Positions 21,101 through 32,910 are shown, numbered from the stretch's first letter. The stretch is 64,000 nucleotides of DNA from Pegea sp. RAD2-039 (GCA_034620365.1 JAQGEQ010000318.1:124001-188000); one strand, 5' to 3'. Numbers and translations are program-made. Notes: generated by a model not told the origin, from the sequence alone.

Positions 21101-23983
21101 TTTAGGGTCCATAAGAGAACAATGACTCGAGTTGAGGTATTTGGTGAAGCCATCGATCCCAAGAGCTGGCACTTCTTTGATTGACTGGCAAGGTTCAAAT
21201 TCGTTTATCAATTCAAGACACATATCATTAGTGACGTTTTCCACTCCTGTGTTGTAGATGACGTCATAGTGATGACGTGTCTCAGCGTGATTGATCACCT
21301 TGTTCAGATTCGAGGAAGAGTTGAAGATCAGTTGTGATTAGATGATCTGCAGTTGTGCTGGAGTAACGCGCGAGAAGGAAGTAGACTTCCGGACGAGTCG
21401 TGACATCCTTTGAAAGAATATTTCAGAGAAATGATAAAGATGAAGATTAGAGACTTTAAAGAGCTCGATGAAGTCGTTTTTACTCAATTTGCTGCTTCCA
21501 TCATCTTCTAGATGCAAATACTCTTTCAACTTCTGCTTTATTCTCAACTCTCTAATATCTCCGCTTATATCCTGTTCACAACATCACGTGATCAGCGCTA
21601 TGACGTCACCTTCGCGAGCTTCTACTCACTGTAATTAATTTAAGAGACTCATAGACGTCGAGATGTCCATCTTGATTACTATCAGCGCGATCAAACAACG
21701 AAGCTAACCATACGTCACGTGGGTCACATTTGACAACGCTCTCATCAAGATTGATTGATGTCAATAGAAAACGGATTCCTTTCAGATGAGAAGAAGATCA
21801 GGAAGAGATGATCTGATGACTCCATACCTGTGATCCACACATTTGCTTCATCTGCTGTTCCAGCGATCAAATCTAAAGACTCTTCCTCAGCTCCTGTTGC
21901 GTGAATGATAGAGAAAGAGCATTCATCCAGGAACATATTCGAGATCTCAGATGTAAGGAAGAGTTCGCTATTCTTTCCTGGGCGGACCTCAAGGACTGTT
22001 GAAAGATCTATCATCGCCTTGTTCGAGTCTTTCTTAGATGGTTGCCATCGAATGCAGCTGAAAATGATGATTATTGAACATAATAATAAAATATTTGTTT
22101 ATCCATTCAACAGATCTATTTGGCAAAATTGATTTTAGAGAACAAATAAAACGAATGAAAAGATCAAATTGTTTTGATGTATGTAAAGAAACCTTTTACT
22201 AGCATCAGGTTTACAGACAAGTGACTTTTTAAAGTTTATTTCTAAAGTTTTCTCAACAAACTTTGTTATTAAATAAAATTAAACTTTTCATTGGCTTCAA
22301 ATTAGTTTTTAAGGTGATGAAGTTACTCTTTAAAATTGAAAAGAGCTCACTACTACATCTTCAAAAGCTGCTGCATCTAGTCTTTATTAGAAAGCTTGTT
22401 ATAAAGTGAAAACTTTAATCAATTACTATCATACTAAATGCTTGCATTTTGTAAGTATATTTTGAAATATTAATGGGGTTTTTGTGAGCATATTAAAATA
22501 GGATATGGAATACTTTGAAAAGAACTACTAATGCAGAAGTATATATGAAAATAATGGAACGTCGTGTTTGGATAAAAGCTTAATGTGTTTTTCTTCTACT
22601 AGTATATTGTCACTTGAATTAAATTTTTAGTTTTATAACGAAAAAAAAAGAAAGCTTTTTTTGAAATTGTTTTTCTTGTATCTTAAGTAGTGATCTGAAC
22701 ATCTTTTTTCTTATTTACAAACCAAACTTATATTTCATTTTGTTTTTGTCGTTGAAACACTAAACTAATTATAGAATTATAAAAAAATGATGAAATATTT
22801 CACAAATTGTTGTTGGAACTTACTTATAATTTTCATCATACCAATAAAATCGCTTGTATACGCGCGAGCTAGACCTCATCTTATTTAAGTGGTGCCCATC
22901 TTGCATTTTCCTGACACAATCAGATGAGTTCTTTACACAAGACTCACTAGGAAGTCCTCCGAAAGATACAGACTTCTTGGAGCCAGCCGGTATTGATCCT
23001 GGTTCCTGATTAGTTAGACAAAAGATAATTAGAAGTTGATTGAAACCCAATTTTTAATTACATGATATTTCTAATCAAGTATTATCAATCTATTAAAAGA
23101 TATTTTTACTCAAAGTCAGCAAAGTATTTCTAAATTGAAGAAATTCTTTCTTTAAAAGCATTGAAAATTTAAATTTGAAATTTATTTCGCTTCCTGCCAA
23201 ACAGGATTTGATTATTTCAGCTTCACTGAGTTTAAGAATCCACAAAAAATAGAAGATTTTAAAGAAATACCTAAAAAATCTGCCTAAAAATCGAACTGAA
23301 AACTTAAAAATATTTCTCTCAATAAATATCAGCTTTTTAACCTTTTCAGTTTCTTCTTCGGAACTTGAATCAAAGATATGAAGAGGTTTTAGAATCGAAG
23401 TTGTTTTAAACTCCCAACTTCCTTCTTCTAAGACTTTCTGAGGTAGAAACTCGAACACTCCTACTCGAGCAAGAGCGCGAGAAAGAGATCTCCACTCTTG
23501 AAGGTCTTCTGGAGAGTTTGTTGTTTGCTTCTTTGTTGTATTCCTGCCTCTTTTAGAAGCCTGAGTGACGTCATCAGTGGTCGAGAAAGGCTCGCGGACA
23601 AGTCGAGAACAATCTGAAGCTCTTCGATTATTCGAAACTTGACTTAAAATATCGATCTTTGTAGATTCACAGCGACTCAGAACGCGATGCGCCCTTATTC
23701 CCGTTTCTTCTTCATCTGAGTCTTCTTCTAAATGATCAAAATTGAAATGAGCTTTTGTGACTCCTGGGGTGCTAGCTTGAGGTAAACGTGGCCTCGAAAA
23801 GCTTTCTTCTTCCAGATCTGGGAAGTCGTCAAGATCTTCCAACGCTAGGACCCTCTTATTTGTCAAATCAGGTTTGTAATGATCGCATAAAAATTCACTT
23901 TCAGTGTTTACAACTAGAGAAGGTTTGATGGAAAGTTTTCTATCTTGTTCTAAAACTTGAGTTAAAATTGAATCTTTTTCCAT
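18122..23983 (-). CDS. PLCL: Phospholipase C-related, catalytically inactive-type protein (PRIP/PLCL)
   Basis: A cytosolic scaffold of the PRIP family, which in vertebrates binds inositol phosphates and protein phosphatase 1. Nineteen exons join in phase (about 1,309 residues from ATG 23983; residue numbers below are 3 higher): 23342-23983, 22824-23005, 21828-22057, 21630-21778, 21455-21571, 21299-21407, 21092-21246, 20917-21032, 20781-20864, 20568-20727, 20378-20515, 20119-20324, 19983-20066, 19817-19929, 19682-19767, 19523-19625, 19263-19475, 18490-19214, 18122-18439. Seen: acidic N-terminal extension; KSVSF (228-232), an RVxF-type PP1 docking motif; PH domain; EF-hand loop [12 protein letters not shown] (387-398); X box with AASHNTYM (His546), ELDCWDG (Glu576, Asp578) and FIENHC (Glu625); Y box with [16 protein letters not shown]2 domain with DESFEF and [17 protein letters not shown]. 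The residue matching PLC-delta1 His356 is Gln591, so catalysis is unlikely. Human PLCL1/2 are about 1,100 residues. The exon 11/12 border is the least certain. The frame is open upstream of the ATG to an AG at 24007. Confidence 0.92.
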
Positions 23984-25351
23984 TTCTACCAATTTTAAGA
24001 AGTTATCTACAAGTTAATGACAATTGAAGATGGTTGAAGATGTAGTTTTTCAGCTAGAAGCATGACTTCAACGTAGTTCAATTCACCCTACAATGTCTAC
24101 TACTGACCAAAATGTACAAGTTCATTTACTGGTAAAAGTATGCAAATATAAAACTAACTGAAACATGCTAATTTAGTAAATTAATAACTTCAAGTTGTAT
24201 TTTATTCAAAAATATCTTAATTGATTTATTTTGCTTTTTAATTCAAAAAAAAAAGCTTCCATTTTTGGTATTTTAAAATAAAAATAAACTACTTTGGTGG
24301 AGATCAATATAGCTAAAAAAATAAATTACTTAAAAGAATATCTTGACATATAAATCAATTAAAGAAGCAAACGAATAAGTTCTCTACAATTGATCTAACT
24401 TTTGTAAGATATTTGATTAAAAGCTACTAAATAAACATGTAACAAATGTTAAATGAATGAATAAGTAGACCGGAAAGGCCGTTGACGTCATGACAACACT
24501 AACTTACTCTATACCATAATAAATTATTAAGTATAAAACTAAAACTACTGTACTATCACAAAATATCAAGTTTGGAAGTTTTGGTTTAGTAATTGAAGCT
24601 AGTTTTAGATTTGAACCTAAAAAAAGAACAAAGATGGAAATTTTAGAATATTATAAATATTATTTGTGTGTCAGAGGCTTTAATTATTTCAGTAAATTTA
24701 TAATAATTAGTTTAGTAGCACTTAAAATAAATCCTTGAACCACTTATCAACGATACATCCACTAAATCTTCTATTTTTAAGAAAACTGATATTTTGATCT
24801 TAAAGTATTTGATAAAAAGCAAACAGCTGTGAATGAACTAAACTTTATTTGAAAACAATTTCTGTTTCTAAGTCTTTTATTTACTACAAGTGATCAAAAA
24901 AATCATTTTTTCAAGTTTAACTAAAGACTGAAATTTATTTATCTATTTGTAGTTCTAATCTTTCAATCTTGTTAAAAGTGTTAAAGTCCGTTTTCATCTG
25001 ATATCAGCTTAGAAGGAATTTATTAAAATTAATTGATAATTTAATAAACAATTTCTTAAATCAATAAATAAATTTGTCAAAACGAAAAACTTCCTGTAAC
25101 AATTCCAAAGAAATATTTCTCTAATTCTGATTGATACTTTTTTTTTTTTGTGAAATCTTATACGCTCTACTAAACACTTCTCTCAAATCTTTAATCTATT
25201 TCATGCACAAAAATTTTTCTTAAAAATCTCATTTATAAGATTAAATCTTCAAAACATCAAACAAAAAATCTTTAAGAAGATATCTTCCTTGAATCAAGTA
25301 ACTAGTGAAAAAACAAAACTTAATTTTCCGATACAAATAAAATATTGAAAT
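23984..25351. other. AT-rich DNA upstream of PLCL
   Basis: Holds an acceptor-like CTTGTAG about 23 bases above the PLCL ATG, and a TGACGTCA near 24484. No further PLCL exon was recognised. Otherwise AT-rich and featureless. Confidence 0.5.
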
Positions 25352-26785
25352 TCAAAATCCAATTGCTTTACGTTTGTAGCCGATTTTCTAAAAACTCTCT
25401 AATAAAGAAGAAACAACAAAAAATAAAAAAGTTTTTCAGCTAAATCCGTAAATTCTACTTTCGACTCACAGAAAACAAAAAAAAAGTAAAAGTTTTTAAT
25501 TCTATAAAATAGAATTAGTTGTTAGAAATAACTACGTATTTAAAGATAATGAAAAAGCTCAATAATAGAGTAACTAGTTGACAAATTGCTGAGTAACTCG
25601 TTACTGTCACCTAACGGTTGAAAAAAATTAGAACAACTTTTAACATAATTAGTTTTTAAACTTTTAATTATTAAATTAATAAAGTTTGAAGAAAAATAAT
25701 TAAATTTTTTATATAAAAAAAAATGATTGAATTGAAAAGATAAAAAAAAAACTTTTTTTAAAACTTTATTCTATTTTTACTTGAGATGAGTCACCTTAAT
25801 TATGCTCCTTCGGCGTTTTTTTAAAGATTCTTTAAAATTTGAAGTAAAAACTCCATTCGGTGAGTAAGTATCCTGAAAAAAATCTAAATATAATTCCAAC
25901 AAAAAAAAAAGTGGAGATATTCTGATAATTAATCAGACTACAACAATAATTAATCTGTAGAAAAAGATAAAACCAGTTTGAAAAATGTTATTCAGTTACT
26001 AAAAGCTTATTGTGAAAGATCAAAACCAGCGACAATAGAAGATATAATCCCATGTCTATCATCTCTTTATTCATAATAAACAGGATTATGTATCTACGTC
26101 AAGAGATACAAGCTAGTGCTTCAATAACTGGTTAACTTTCTAAGTTCTTTTATATTTAAAGATAGAAAATAAATGTTGATTATTCCAACAGATATTTGTT
26201 AAAATTGATAAAAGTTGTTTGAAGACTAACCGTTTCATCTTTGTTTGTCGTGGTTTCAGGTGTTCTGAGGTTTCTACAACTAAAAAATTAAGACTTAAAT
26301 AAATATTTTTAATTTACTTTTGAATTAACATTTAATAGTTGACAATAAACATTCAAACTAGTGAATTTAAGTTTTAAAAAGTTAAATCAGGTTGAAAAGA
26401 GGTTCTATCAACAACATATGCAAAAGCGGAAACAGATAATCGAAAAAAGTTTTTCAAAATTTAATTATGAAACTTTAAGTTCTGCTCAAAAAAAAGTTAC
26501 ACAACAACAAAATAAAAACTTTTTGAATATTCTATAAAAACTAATGGTTTAAACTTCACATTTACAAAAAGAACATGGTAAAAATTATTTTTAAAATAAT
26601 CAAATTTTATTCATCAATCTAAAATACTTTTGAAAATTATTTACAAAAGTATAAATCCATTTCAATATTTCAATTTGAAAACAAAATAAGTTGTTGAAAG
26701 TTAAATATTTTTCACTAAACTGAGATTTAAAACAACAAATTAGATAAAAATAAAAAATTTAAGCAAATACTTACCCACTATTCAT
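25352..26785 (-). CDS. Possible small spliced gene, about 57 residues, unknown
   Basis: Four minus-strand blocks with consensus splice sites keep one frame: 26775-26785 (ATG AAT AGT GG|GTAAGT), 26231-26279 (TTTTTTAG|...ACG|GTTAGT), 25795-25872 (TTCAG|...AAG|GTGACT) and 25352-25387 (TTTTTAG|..., stop TGA). The product begins MNSG, continues RNLRTPETTTNKDETD, has NGVFTSNFKESLKKRRRSII and ends KIGYKRKAIGF. It is basic, with no membrane segment or Cys motif. The other two frames of the 78-bp block carry stops. I do not recognise a family. Chance assembly is possible because the exons are short. Confidence 0.33.
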
Positions 26786-27136
26786 GCTGTAAAGGTATTT
26801 GATGAAGACAGCTTTTTTAAGAGATGGAAACCAAACCAGAAACAAAACTTCTTTAAATTAAATCTTAAATGTTAAATTTTTGAAACCTGTAAAAGTTTTG
26901 ATAAGATAAGAAAAAGAACTATCAGACTGATGTAGATAACAAAATCGCTTTTCAATGTTGAGCTTCGAAACTAGAAAAACTGTTTTCTTCATTTCAAACA
27001 TACTGGCAATAATTATCTTTCTAACTCTTAAAGCCAAATAAAAATACAATAAAAGGTGGAGAAATAATTATAATTAGATGATTAAAAATAACTGTAGAGG
27101 ATAAAAAATGTTTTTTTCATTTGTCATTTGAGTGAT
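26786..27136. other. Short intergenic gap
   Basis: AT-rich sequence between the candidate small gene and the 3' end of INO80C. Nothing specific seen. Confidence 0.5.
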
Positions 27137-28056
27137 TTACACCCCTGATGCCTTCCTGAGTAATAGTAGACTGACAACAGCATCATTTGGAAGATGTCTG
27201 ATCATTTGAAACTCATCTGAGGTAGAATAACGAAGACCAGTTTTTGGGTCTACATAAGCAGCCTAGATTTCAAAAAAAAAATAATATTTAAATGAAGAAA
27301 CCAATTATTTAGAAAACTGATTAGAAAGTTTGTTTTTGTGTAACTTTTTTTAAATAATGTAGCAGCAATTCGTAGAAAAAACTTGAAATTATAAAAGTTA
27401 TTTATAAATGATTAATCAATATTTAATTAAGAAATACATTTCTACAATAAGCTACAAAAAACAAAATAAAAGTTTAAAATTGTAAAATAATCTACTTAAA
27501 CATTAAATTAATTATTATTTAGTTGATAGCTTTCAAATAAATGTAAAACTTTTAAACAAAATATTCAAAAAAAACCAAAAACTTGAAATTAAACATAAAA
27601 AGTAAAGAACTTACAGGAAGGCCAGAAAGATCAGAATATTTCTTGACAGGTTTCGAACCACAAGGAGCTTCTATACTAGCATCTGAAACCAACAATTGCT
27701 ATCAACAAGCAAGCAAGTCTTTCTTTCAATTATTTATAGAAAATGATTTCTAAATTTATTATTGTAATCAAATTAATTGAAAATGTTTTAATTTTTTAAT
27801 TACAAATAAATTATGTAAGCTGCAAACTTTGTAAGTTATAAACAAAACTAAAATTATTTTTTACTATCATCAAAATCTATAAATTTTGAATTAATAAATA
27901 CAAACAGGTGATTGAACATTGTGGGTTGCTCTTCTGAGAAGATATGATCTGTTTCAGACTCTTCCAGGACTTTACTTTTTGAAAATATCCTACCTCTTGA
28001 TACTTGGAACTTTTAAAAGAGTAAATTTTCTTTTTATTGTTATTAGGTTCATCCAT
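27137..28056 (-). CDS. INO80C: INO80 complex subunit C (YL1-C domain protein)
   Basis: A small nuclear subunit of the INO80 chromatin-remodelling complex. Three minus-strand exons join in phase to 114 codons: 27906-28056, 27615-27682, 27137-27262. The middle has KSWKSLKQIISSQKS and SIEAP, and the end carries the YL1-C domain: KKYSDLSGLP, AAYVDPKTGLRYST, DEFQMIRHLP, LLLLRKASGV. These line up with the human INO80C end (KKYSDVSGL..., FSYIRRLPSD). Human INO80C is 192 residues, so the N-terminus is short here. The first exon starts with ATG directly after TTTTCAG, so either a coding 5' exon was missed or the ATG is exposed by cis- or trans-splicing. A spliced block at 29415-29480 upstream does not share the frame and might be 5' UTR. 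Confidence 0.85.
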
Positions 28057-31000
28057 CTGAAAAGTTGTGAATATTTTCATTTTTATATTTTCAATTTTAG
28101 AAATAGTTATTTTATAAATCTAAAAACCTTTTCTAAAATGTTATTTTATATAAATAGTAATGATTAGAAAAATATGATAAATATAAAAACAGTTTTTTTA
28201 AATATTTTTCTTTAGAAGTTTAAAAACAATATAATTGATAATAATAAAATAATTTTTAATTTTTAAAGAAAAAAATAGATATTAAATTTGAATTCTTAAT
28301 AAAAGAATGGATGAAACATTCTGAGTTTTTCTATAAATAAATAATATTGAAAAAAAAAACAATTTAAGTAAAATATATTTGTATAAATAAAAAATTATTT
28401 TTAAGAGAGTAATTAAAGCACAGAAAAAAACAAAAAAAATTTTCTTAAATTAATATAAACAACAAACACAGAGAATTTGATTGTAAAATTATTTAAATTT
28501 TTTACAATTAATTAAATATAAAGCTTTTAAATTTATTCAAATTAGGTTATTGTAGCTTATATAACAATTAAAATTAAAAAAAAAGAATTAAAACAAATGA
28601 TTGAATCAAAAATGAATAAATCTTTTTTTAACAATTTAAACTATTTCATATTTTAGTTAATTAGTTTATTATTTAAAACAAAATAATATAAAAAATATTA
28701 AATATGGATTAATTCAAAATAATAATTTCAGTTTACAGTTAAAGATAATCTAAAAAAATAAAGTTCTTTAGTTTGATATATCATCTATTAAAACTAATAT
28801 TAGCACAAAATAAACAATTTATAGTTAATCATTATACTATAATTATTAAACTAACTTACTTCTGGATATAAATAATTTATATTTGAAATAAAATTTGAAT
28901 TACTTAGCCATAAAAAACTCTATTTAAAAATTATTTAAAATAAATCTTTAATTTAATTAACTTTATTTCAGACTTTTTGTAAGATTTCAAAATAACCCAA
29001 AACACACAATGAAAAAAATATTCAGAAATATACTAAAAATTAAATAGAATAATCTTGTAGAAAATTATATTTAATTAAATGATTTTTAAACTATCAAAAC
29101 AAAAGCTTTTGTTAAACTTTAAATAAATTTATTTCAAAATAGTTTTATAATGGAAAACAAGTAAAAAAAAGTTTAATAAATAATAATTATCATAAGTACT
29201 CGACAAAACCTATAAAAACACATTTATTACAAATTATTATTATTACAAATATTTACAAGCAACGAAAATACATAAAAATATCTTTCAATTTATTCTGATA
29301 TTTGAATTAAGATCTTCTTCTATGATATAATTAGCAAAATAGAAACTTTTGAATTTGTAATATTAGACGAATTCTATTTTACATTTGTAACATGTTTGGT
29401 GTTTATTTAACTTTACCTGTATATACTCTTTTGTGACCTATTTTGGTCTTTAATCTTTATTTCCCTGTATCTCATCAACCTAAAATAATAGTTTTAGAAA
29501 TATTTTGTGTTTTAATGTAAATATTTGGAAACAAACCAACGAATACTATACAGGATTTTTAAAACATTTAATTGCCTGAGCAAAAACATAATCTAAATTT
29601 ATCATTTAATTGTAATTTCAACATTTTATTGTAAGTTTTTTTACAAAGAACTTCACATTTTGAGTTGTGTTACTATTACTATCGTTTTAAAAATATTTAT
29701 TAATTAAATTATCATAATTAAAGGAGTCATTTAAACTTATTTAAAGAATATTAAAGAAGAATCATTAAAACTAACTAAACAAAATTCTTTTTCACTTCAT
29801 TATATAACAGTTTACAGATACCTTTTGAATGTGAAATTTATAGTGAGACCTTATCAACTAATGTTTAAACATTTTAGTAACTATTTTATAGACACATTTT
29901 CCATACATCTTAAAATTAAAAAAATTAAGATGGTTTAAACTGTAATTAAATCACAATAATAAAAATGCCTGAAAAACAACAACTTTGAAAATCATGAATT
30001 TATTAAAAAAATATTAAATTAAACGAAAAAGTGTTCTAATAAAAATATAACATCTAAACATGAAACTTAATTATAGCATAAAAAAGTATAATTGAAATAA
30101 AAAGTTATAATGTGCTTACACCTACTATCTTTTATCTAAAGGAAACTTGTTTTTTATTAAAAAAAATTTATATATTTTAAAATTGAAACACTGGAAGAAT
30201 GTTTGTTACTTAAAAATATTATTTTGATTTAACTTCCGGAGCAACAATTTTCAATAAAATATATATTAGAGTATAACTAGAAAAGTAGATATCTGTAAAT
30301 GGTTTCGTTGCAAAAACTAAAAATAAACAGATAAACTTTCAGTAAAATGTAAATATTTAAAAAAGTTGTTTTCGTTTAAAAAAAAACTAAAAGTTACTCG
30401 AAGTAAAGATCTGAAAATAAATAAAACTTCGAAATAAACAAGATTTATTTTGAATATACCTAAAGTTATTAATCGATGTAAGCTAAATTCTGGTTTCAAA
30501 GCTAAATTAAACTTTTCAAACTTTCTTATCAAGTATGTAAAAGACTTTAAGATCTTAAAAGCTGGAAATTTAGTGAAGATTAATAATCATTAAAGCGATT
30601 AAATCATTCGGCTTTTGAAAGATTAATTGGTTTGGTTGGTTGTTGTGTTGATTGTAACTGTAGAACTTGTCATGTTGTTCGGTAATATTGAATAAAGGAT
30701 CCATTCTTGAAAATTACGGAATCACTGAGTTTATTCAAAGTATCTATTTATTTGAATAAATATAACAAACAAGCTTTCAATCAGATCTCTATAAGATGTA
30801 CTCTTAACACTTATTTACTTACCAACGTTTGTTGAAAGAAACAAGAGCTTGAAATTTATCTATTTTTATTACTTTATCTTTTCTCGTTTTTTTGCTTGAA
30901 TATATTTTCACACAATTTCAAATTTTCCTAAATCTCCGAGGTAACAACATCACAAATTATTACAGTTATCAATATTTGCTTATTTATTTTAACGTATTAT

Positions 31001-31250
31001 AATAAATTAATAATAATATATTGTTATATCGGTCAATGCTGAATGTTACATGAAATTTTTGCTAATAAAATATAAATAATGAAATAAATACAAATATAAA
31101 CAGTTATTTTTGTTTACATGATTAAGCTAATTATTCTTTAATTTTTTAAGTGTTAAAAGTAATAATAATTGATAATTTAAATTTAGATTTCATTGAATGA
31201 TTCGAGATTTAATTATTTTTTGAATAATGAATCTTGAATTTTAGAGCTCC
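28057..31250. other. AT-rich intergenic DNA with a possible 5' UTR exon
   Basis: About 3.2 kb, very AT-rich. A 63-bp minus-strand block at about 29416-29478 is bounded by ATTTTAG| and CAG|GTAAAG and could be an untranslated 5' exon of INO80C; it does not continue the INO80C frame. A 43-codon minus-strand ORF starting MDPLFNITEQ at 30702 has no donor and was not called. Confidence 0.5.
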
Positions 31251-31257
31251 TTAAACT

Positions 31258-31300
31258 ATGTGAGTCTTTGGCTAGAACTCAGTATGCTTCTCATGTATGT
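31258..31300 (+). repeat. Fragment of a dispersed GC-richer repeat
   Basis: GTCTTTGGCTAGAACTCAGT followed by ATGCTTCT resembles GTCTTTGTACTCAGTGT.CTTCT of the repeat family seen on the minus strand at 50440-50720 and 53752-53985. Short and diverged. Confidence 0.35.
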
Positions 31301-31663
31301 ATGTCTGGTAGCTGTAGGCAGTTCAGTGTTTTTTTTTATGTCTAAAATTGTTTAATAAAAGTTTTAAAATAGTAATATATGTATAGATGTTTATTTATAT
31401 GAAATTATTTATAAGTTTCAAACATATTTTTTATTTTTTTTTATTTTAATTATTTATTTCAATAAAGTTGTAATTTATTAATATTTGAAAACAGTTTTAT
31501 ATTTTATAAATTTGTATTTATTTTTTTCTCAATTAAACTTTTGTTTCACTAAGATGCCTATTTTGGATTATTTCTATATATTAGAAGTTAAACTAAATTA
31601 TTTATAAAATTATTTGAATAAAATTTAATAAAGGGTTTTTATTTGAAGGAATCATTTTATAGA

Positions 31664-32857
31664 ATGTTTTTTAAATGTGAATTTTTTGAACCTAACGATA
31701 GAGAGGTTGTTACTATACTACTCGTAAAAGTACCAGATGGTAATGGATATATGGTAATGTATGATAGATATGACGAAATATCAGAAGTTAATATTTATAA
31801 AGTTACTGGAGGTAAGCTGTGCGAGGAGAATGATAAATGTTGTTCAGGTAAAAGACCTGAAAATGCCAAACCTAAAGGTGTACTTGCTGTCATAAGAGGT
31901 GCTGAGGAAGTATATTTTAGAAGTTGTGATCAGAATAAGTATGAGTTTGTTGATTCAATTAATGGAAATTGTGGGGATACGGATTTATCAAATTTCACAG
32001 AAATAACTCAAATCAACGTTTCTAATTTGAAGCAATTGTATTCAAAGTTGGAAAGTGAAAATATCCACTTTTATTTTCGCAACGCTGGACTACCTGAGAT
32101 AATATTTAATCAAATCAGTTCTGATTCGATTACTAGATTGATTTTAAGTGGCAATAAGCTCCCTTTAATTCCAAAAGAGATTCGTTTATTTAAAAATCTT
32201 GATTTTTTAGATCTTAACTCTAACAAGATCATGAAAATAGATAATGAGATGTTCAGTTCAAACTCCAGAATAATTTCTACTTTGAAACACATAAATCTCT
32301 CCAACAATCAAATCAGTGATCTTCCTTCTAGTTTTTTTAATCTTGAAAATGTTGAGACTATTAACTTGGATAACAACAACGTGATGTACTTACAAACTGA
32401 AATTGAAAACTTGAAGAAGTTGAGATGTTTACAGATTGTTAGTAACAAGTTGACTTGTCTGCCTTCAAAAATATTAAGTTTATCAAATCTGGAAAGATGT
32501 TGGTTTCATGGCAACCCTATAATGCAACTTAACCAGCAAAACTCTAAATTCATTCAACGTTTAGAAAACGTAGATTATTTGAGTGACATGTGTATGAATG
32601 AAGTTTACAAGATTTCTCTACCTGATCAAATACCCGAAATATTTGTGATTATAAGTAACTTTCATCACAAACGAACTTGTGTTTGTGGCAATAAAATATT
32701 TCAAAATTCATATCGAGTTTTTCAACTGATAGATACAAATACTTCAGTTTTTCATCCACCTAATTTTCCGGTTGAAACAATATTTTGTTCTCAAAAATGC
32801 TATCAGAAAGCCGAAGAGCCAGTGGATGACTCTGTAGTTGGAGTTTTGGACACGTAG
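31664..32857 (+). CDS. LRR1: Leucine-rich repeat protein 1-like (CUL2 adaptor), intronless
   Basis: A single exon of 397 codons from ATG 31664. LRR1 (PPIL5) is the substrate receptor of a CUL2 ubiquitin ligase that unloads the CMG helicase at replication termination. Seen: an N-terminal pleckstrin-like region; leucine-rich repeats from about residue 130 to 290 (LDFLDLNSNKI, LKHINLSNNQISDLPSSF, VETINLDNNNVMYL, LRCLQIVSNKLTCLPS, LERCWFHGNP); and a C-terminal Cys module, RTCVCGNKIFQNS ... ETIFCSQKCYQ, matching the ICVCGRFCLNS ... YFCSLGCY pattern of human LRR1 (414 residues). Absence of introns among intron-rich neighbours suggests a retrocopy. The frame is open 7 codons above the ATG, and TTTTATAG precedes it by one base. 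The stop codon lies at the edge of a repeat. Poly(A) signals at 33072 and 33087. Confidence 0.75.
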   Translation: MFFKCEFFEPNDREVVTILLVKVPDGNGYMVMYDRYDEISEVNIYKVTGGKLCEENDKCCSGKRPENAKPKGVLAVIRGAEEVYFRSCDQNKYEFVDSINGNCGDTDLSNFTEITQINVSNLKQLYSKLESENIHFYFRNAGLPEIIFNQISSDSITRLILSGNKLPLIPKEIRLFKNLDFLDLNSNKIMKIDNEMFSSNSRIISTLKHINLSNNQISDLPSSFFNLENVETINLDNNNVMYLQTEIENLKKLRCLQIVSNKLTCLPSKILSLSNLERCWFHGNPIMQLNQQNSKFIQRLENVDYLSDMCMNEVYKISLPDQIPEIFVIISNFHHKRTCVCGNKIFQNSYRVFQLIDTNTSVFHPPNFPVETIFCSQKCYQKAEEPVDDSVVGVLDT

Positions 32858-32910
32858 GCAGTTTGTAACTGTACTCAGTGTGCTTCTAACAGCTACAGCG
32901 ACGTCAGTGA
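32855..32910 (+). repeat. Dispersed repeat fragment supplying the LRR1 stop codon
   Basis: CGTAGGCAGTTTGT, then GTACTCAGTGTGCTTCTAAC and AGCGACGTCAG match, on this strand, the minus-strand sequence at about 53820-53910 (CGTAGGCAGTTTGT, GTACTCGGTGT, GACGCCAG). The LRR1 TAG stop is the TAG in the first word. Confidence 0.6.

Noticed and set aside
30575..30702. 43-codon minus-strand ORF starting MDPLFNITEQ
   Set aside because: Low-complexity Asn/Gln content, no donor site and no homology.
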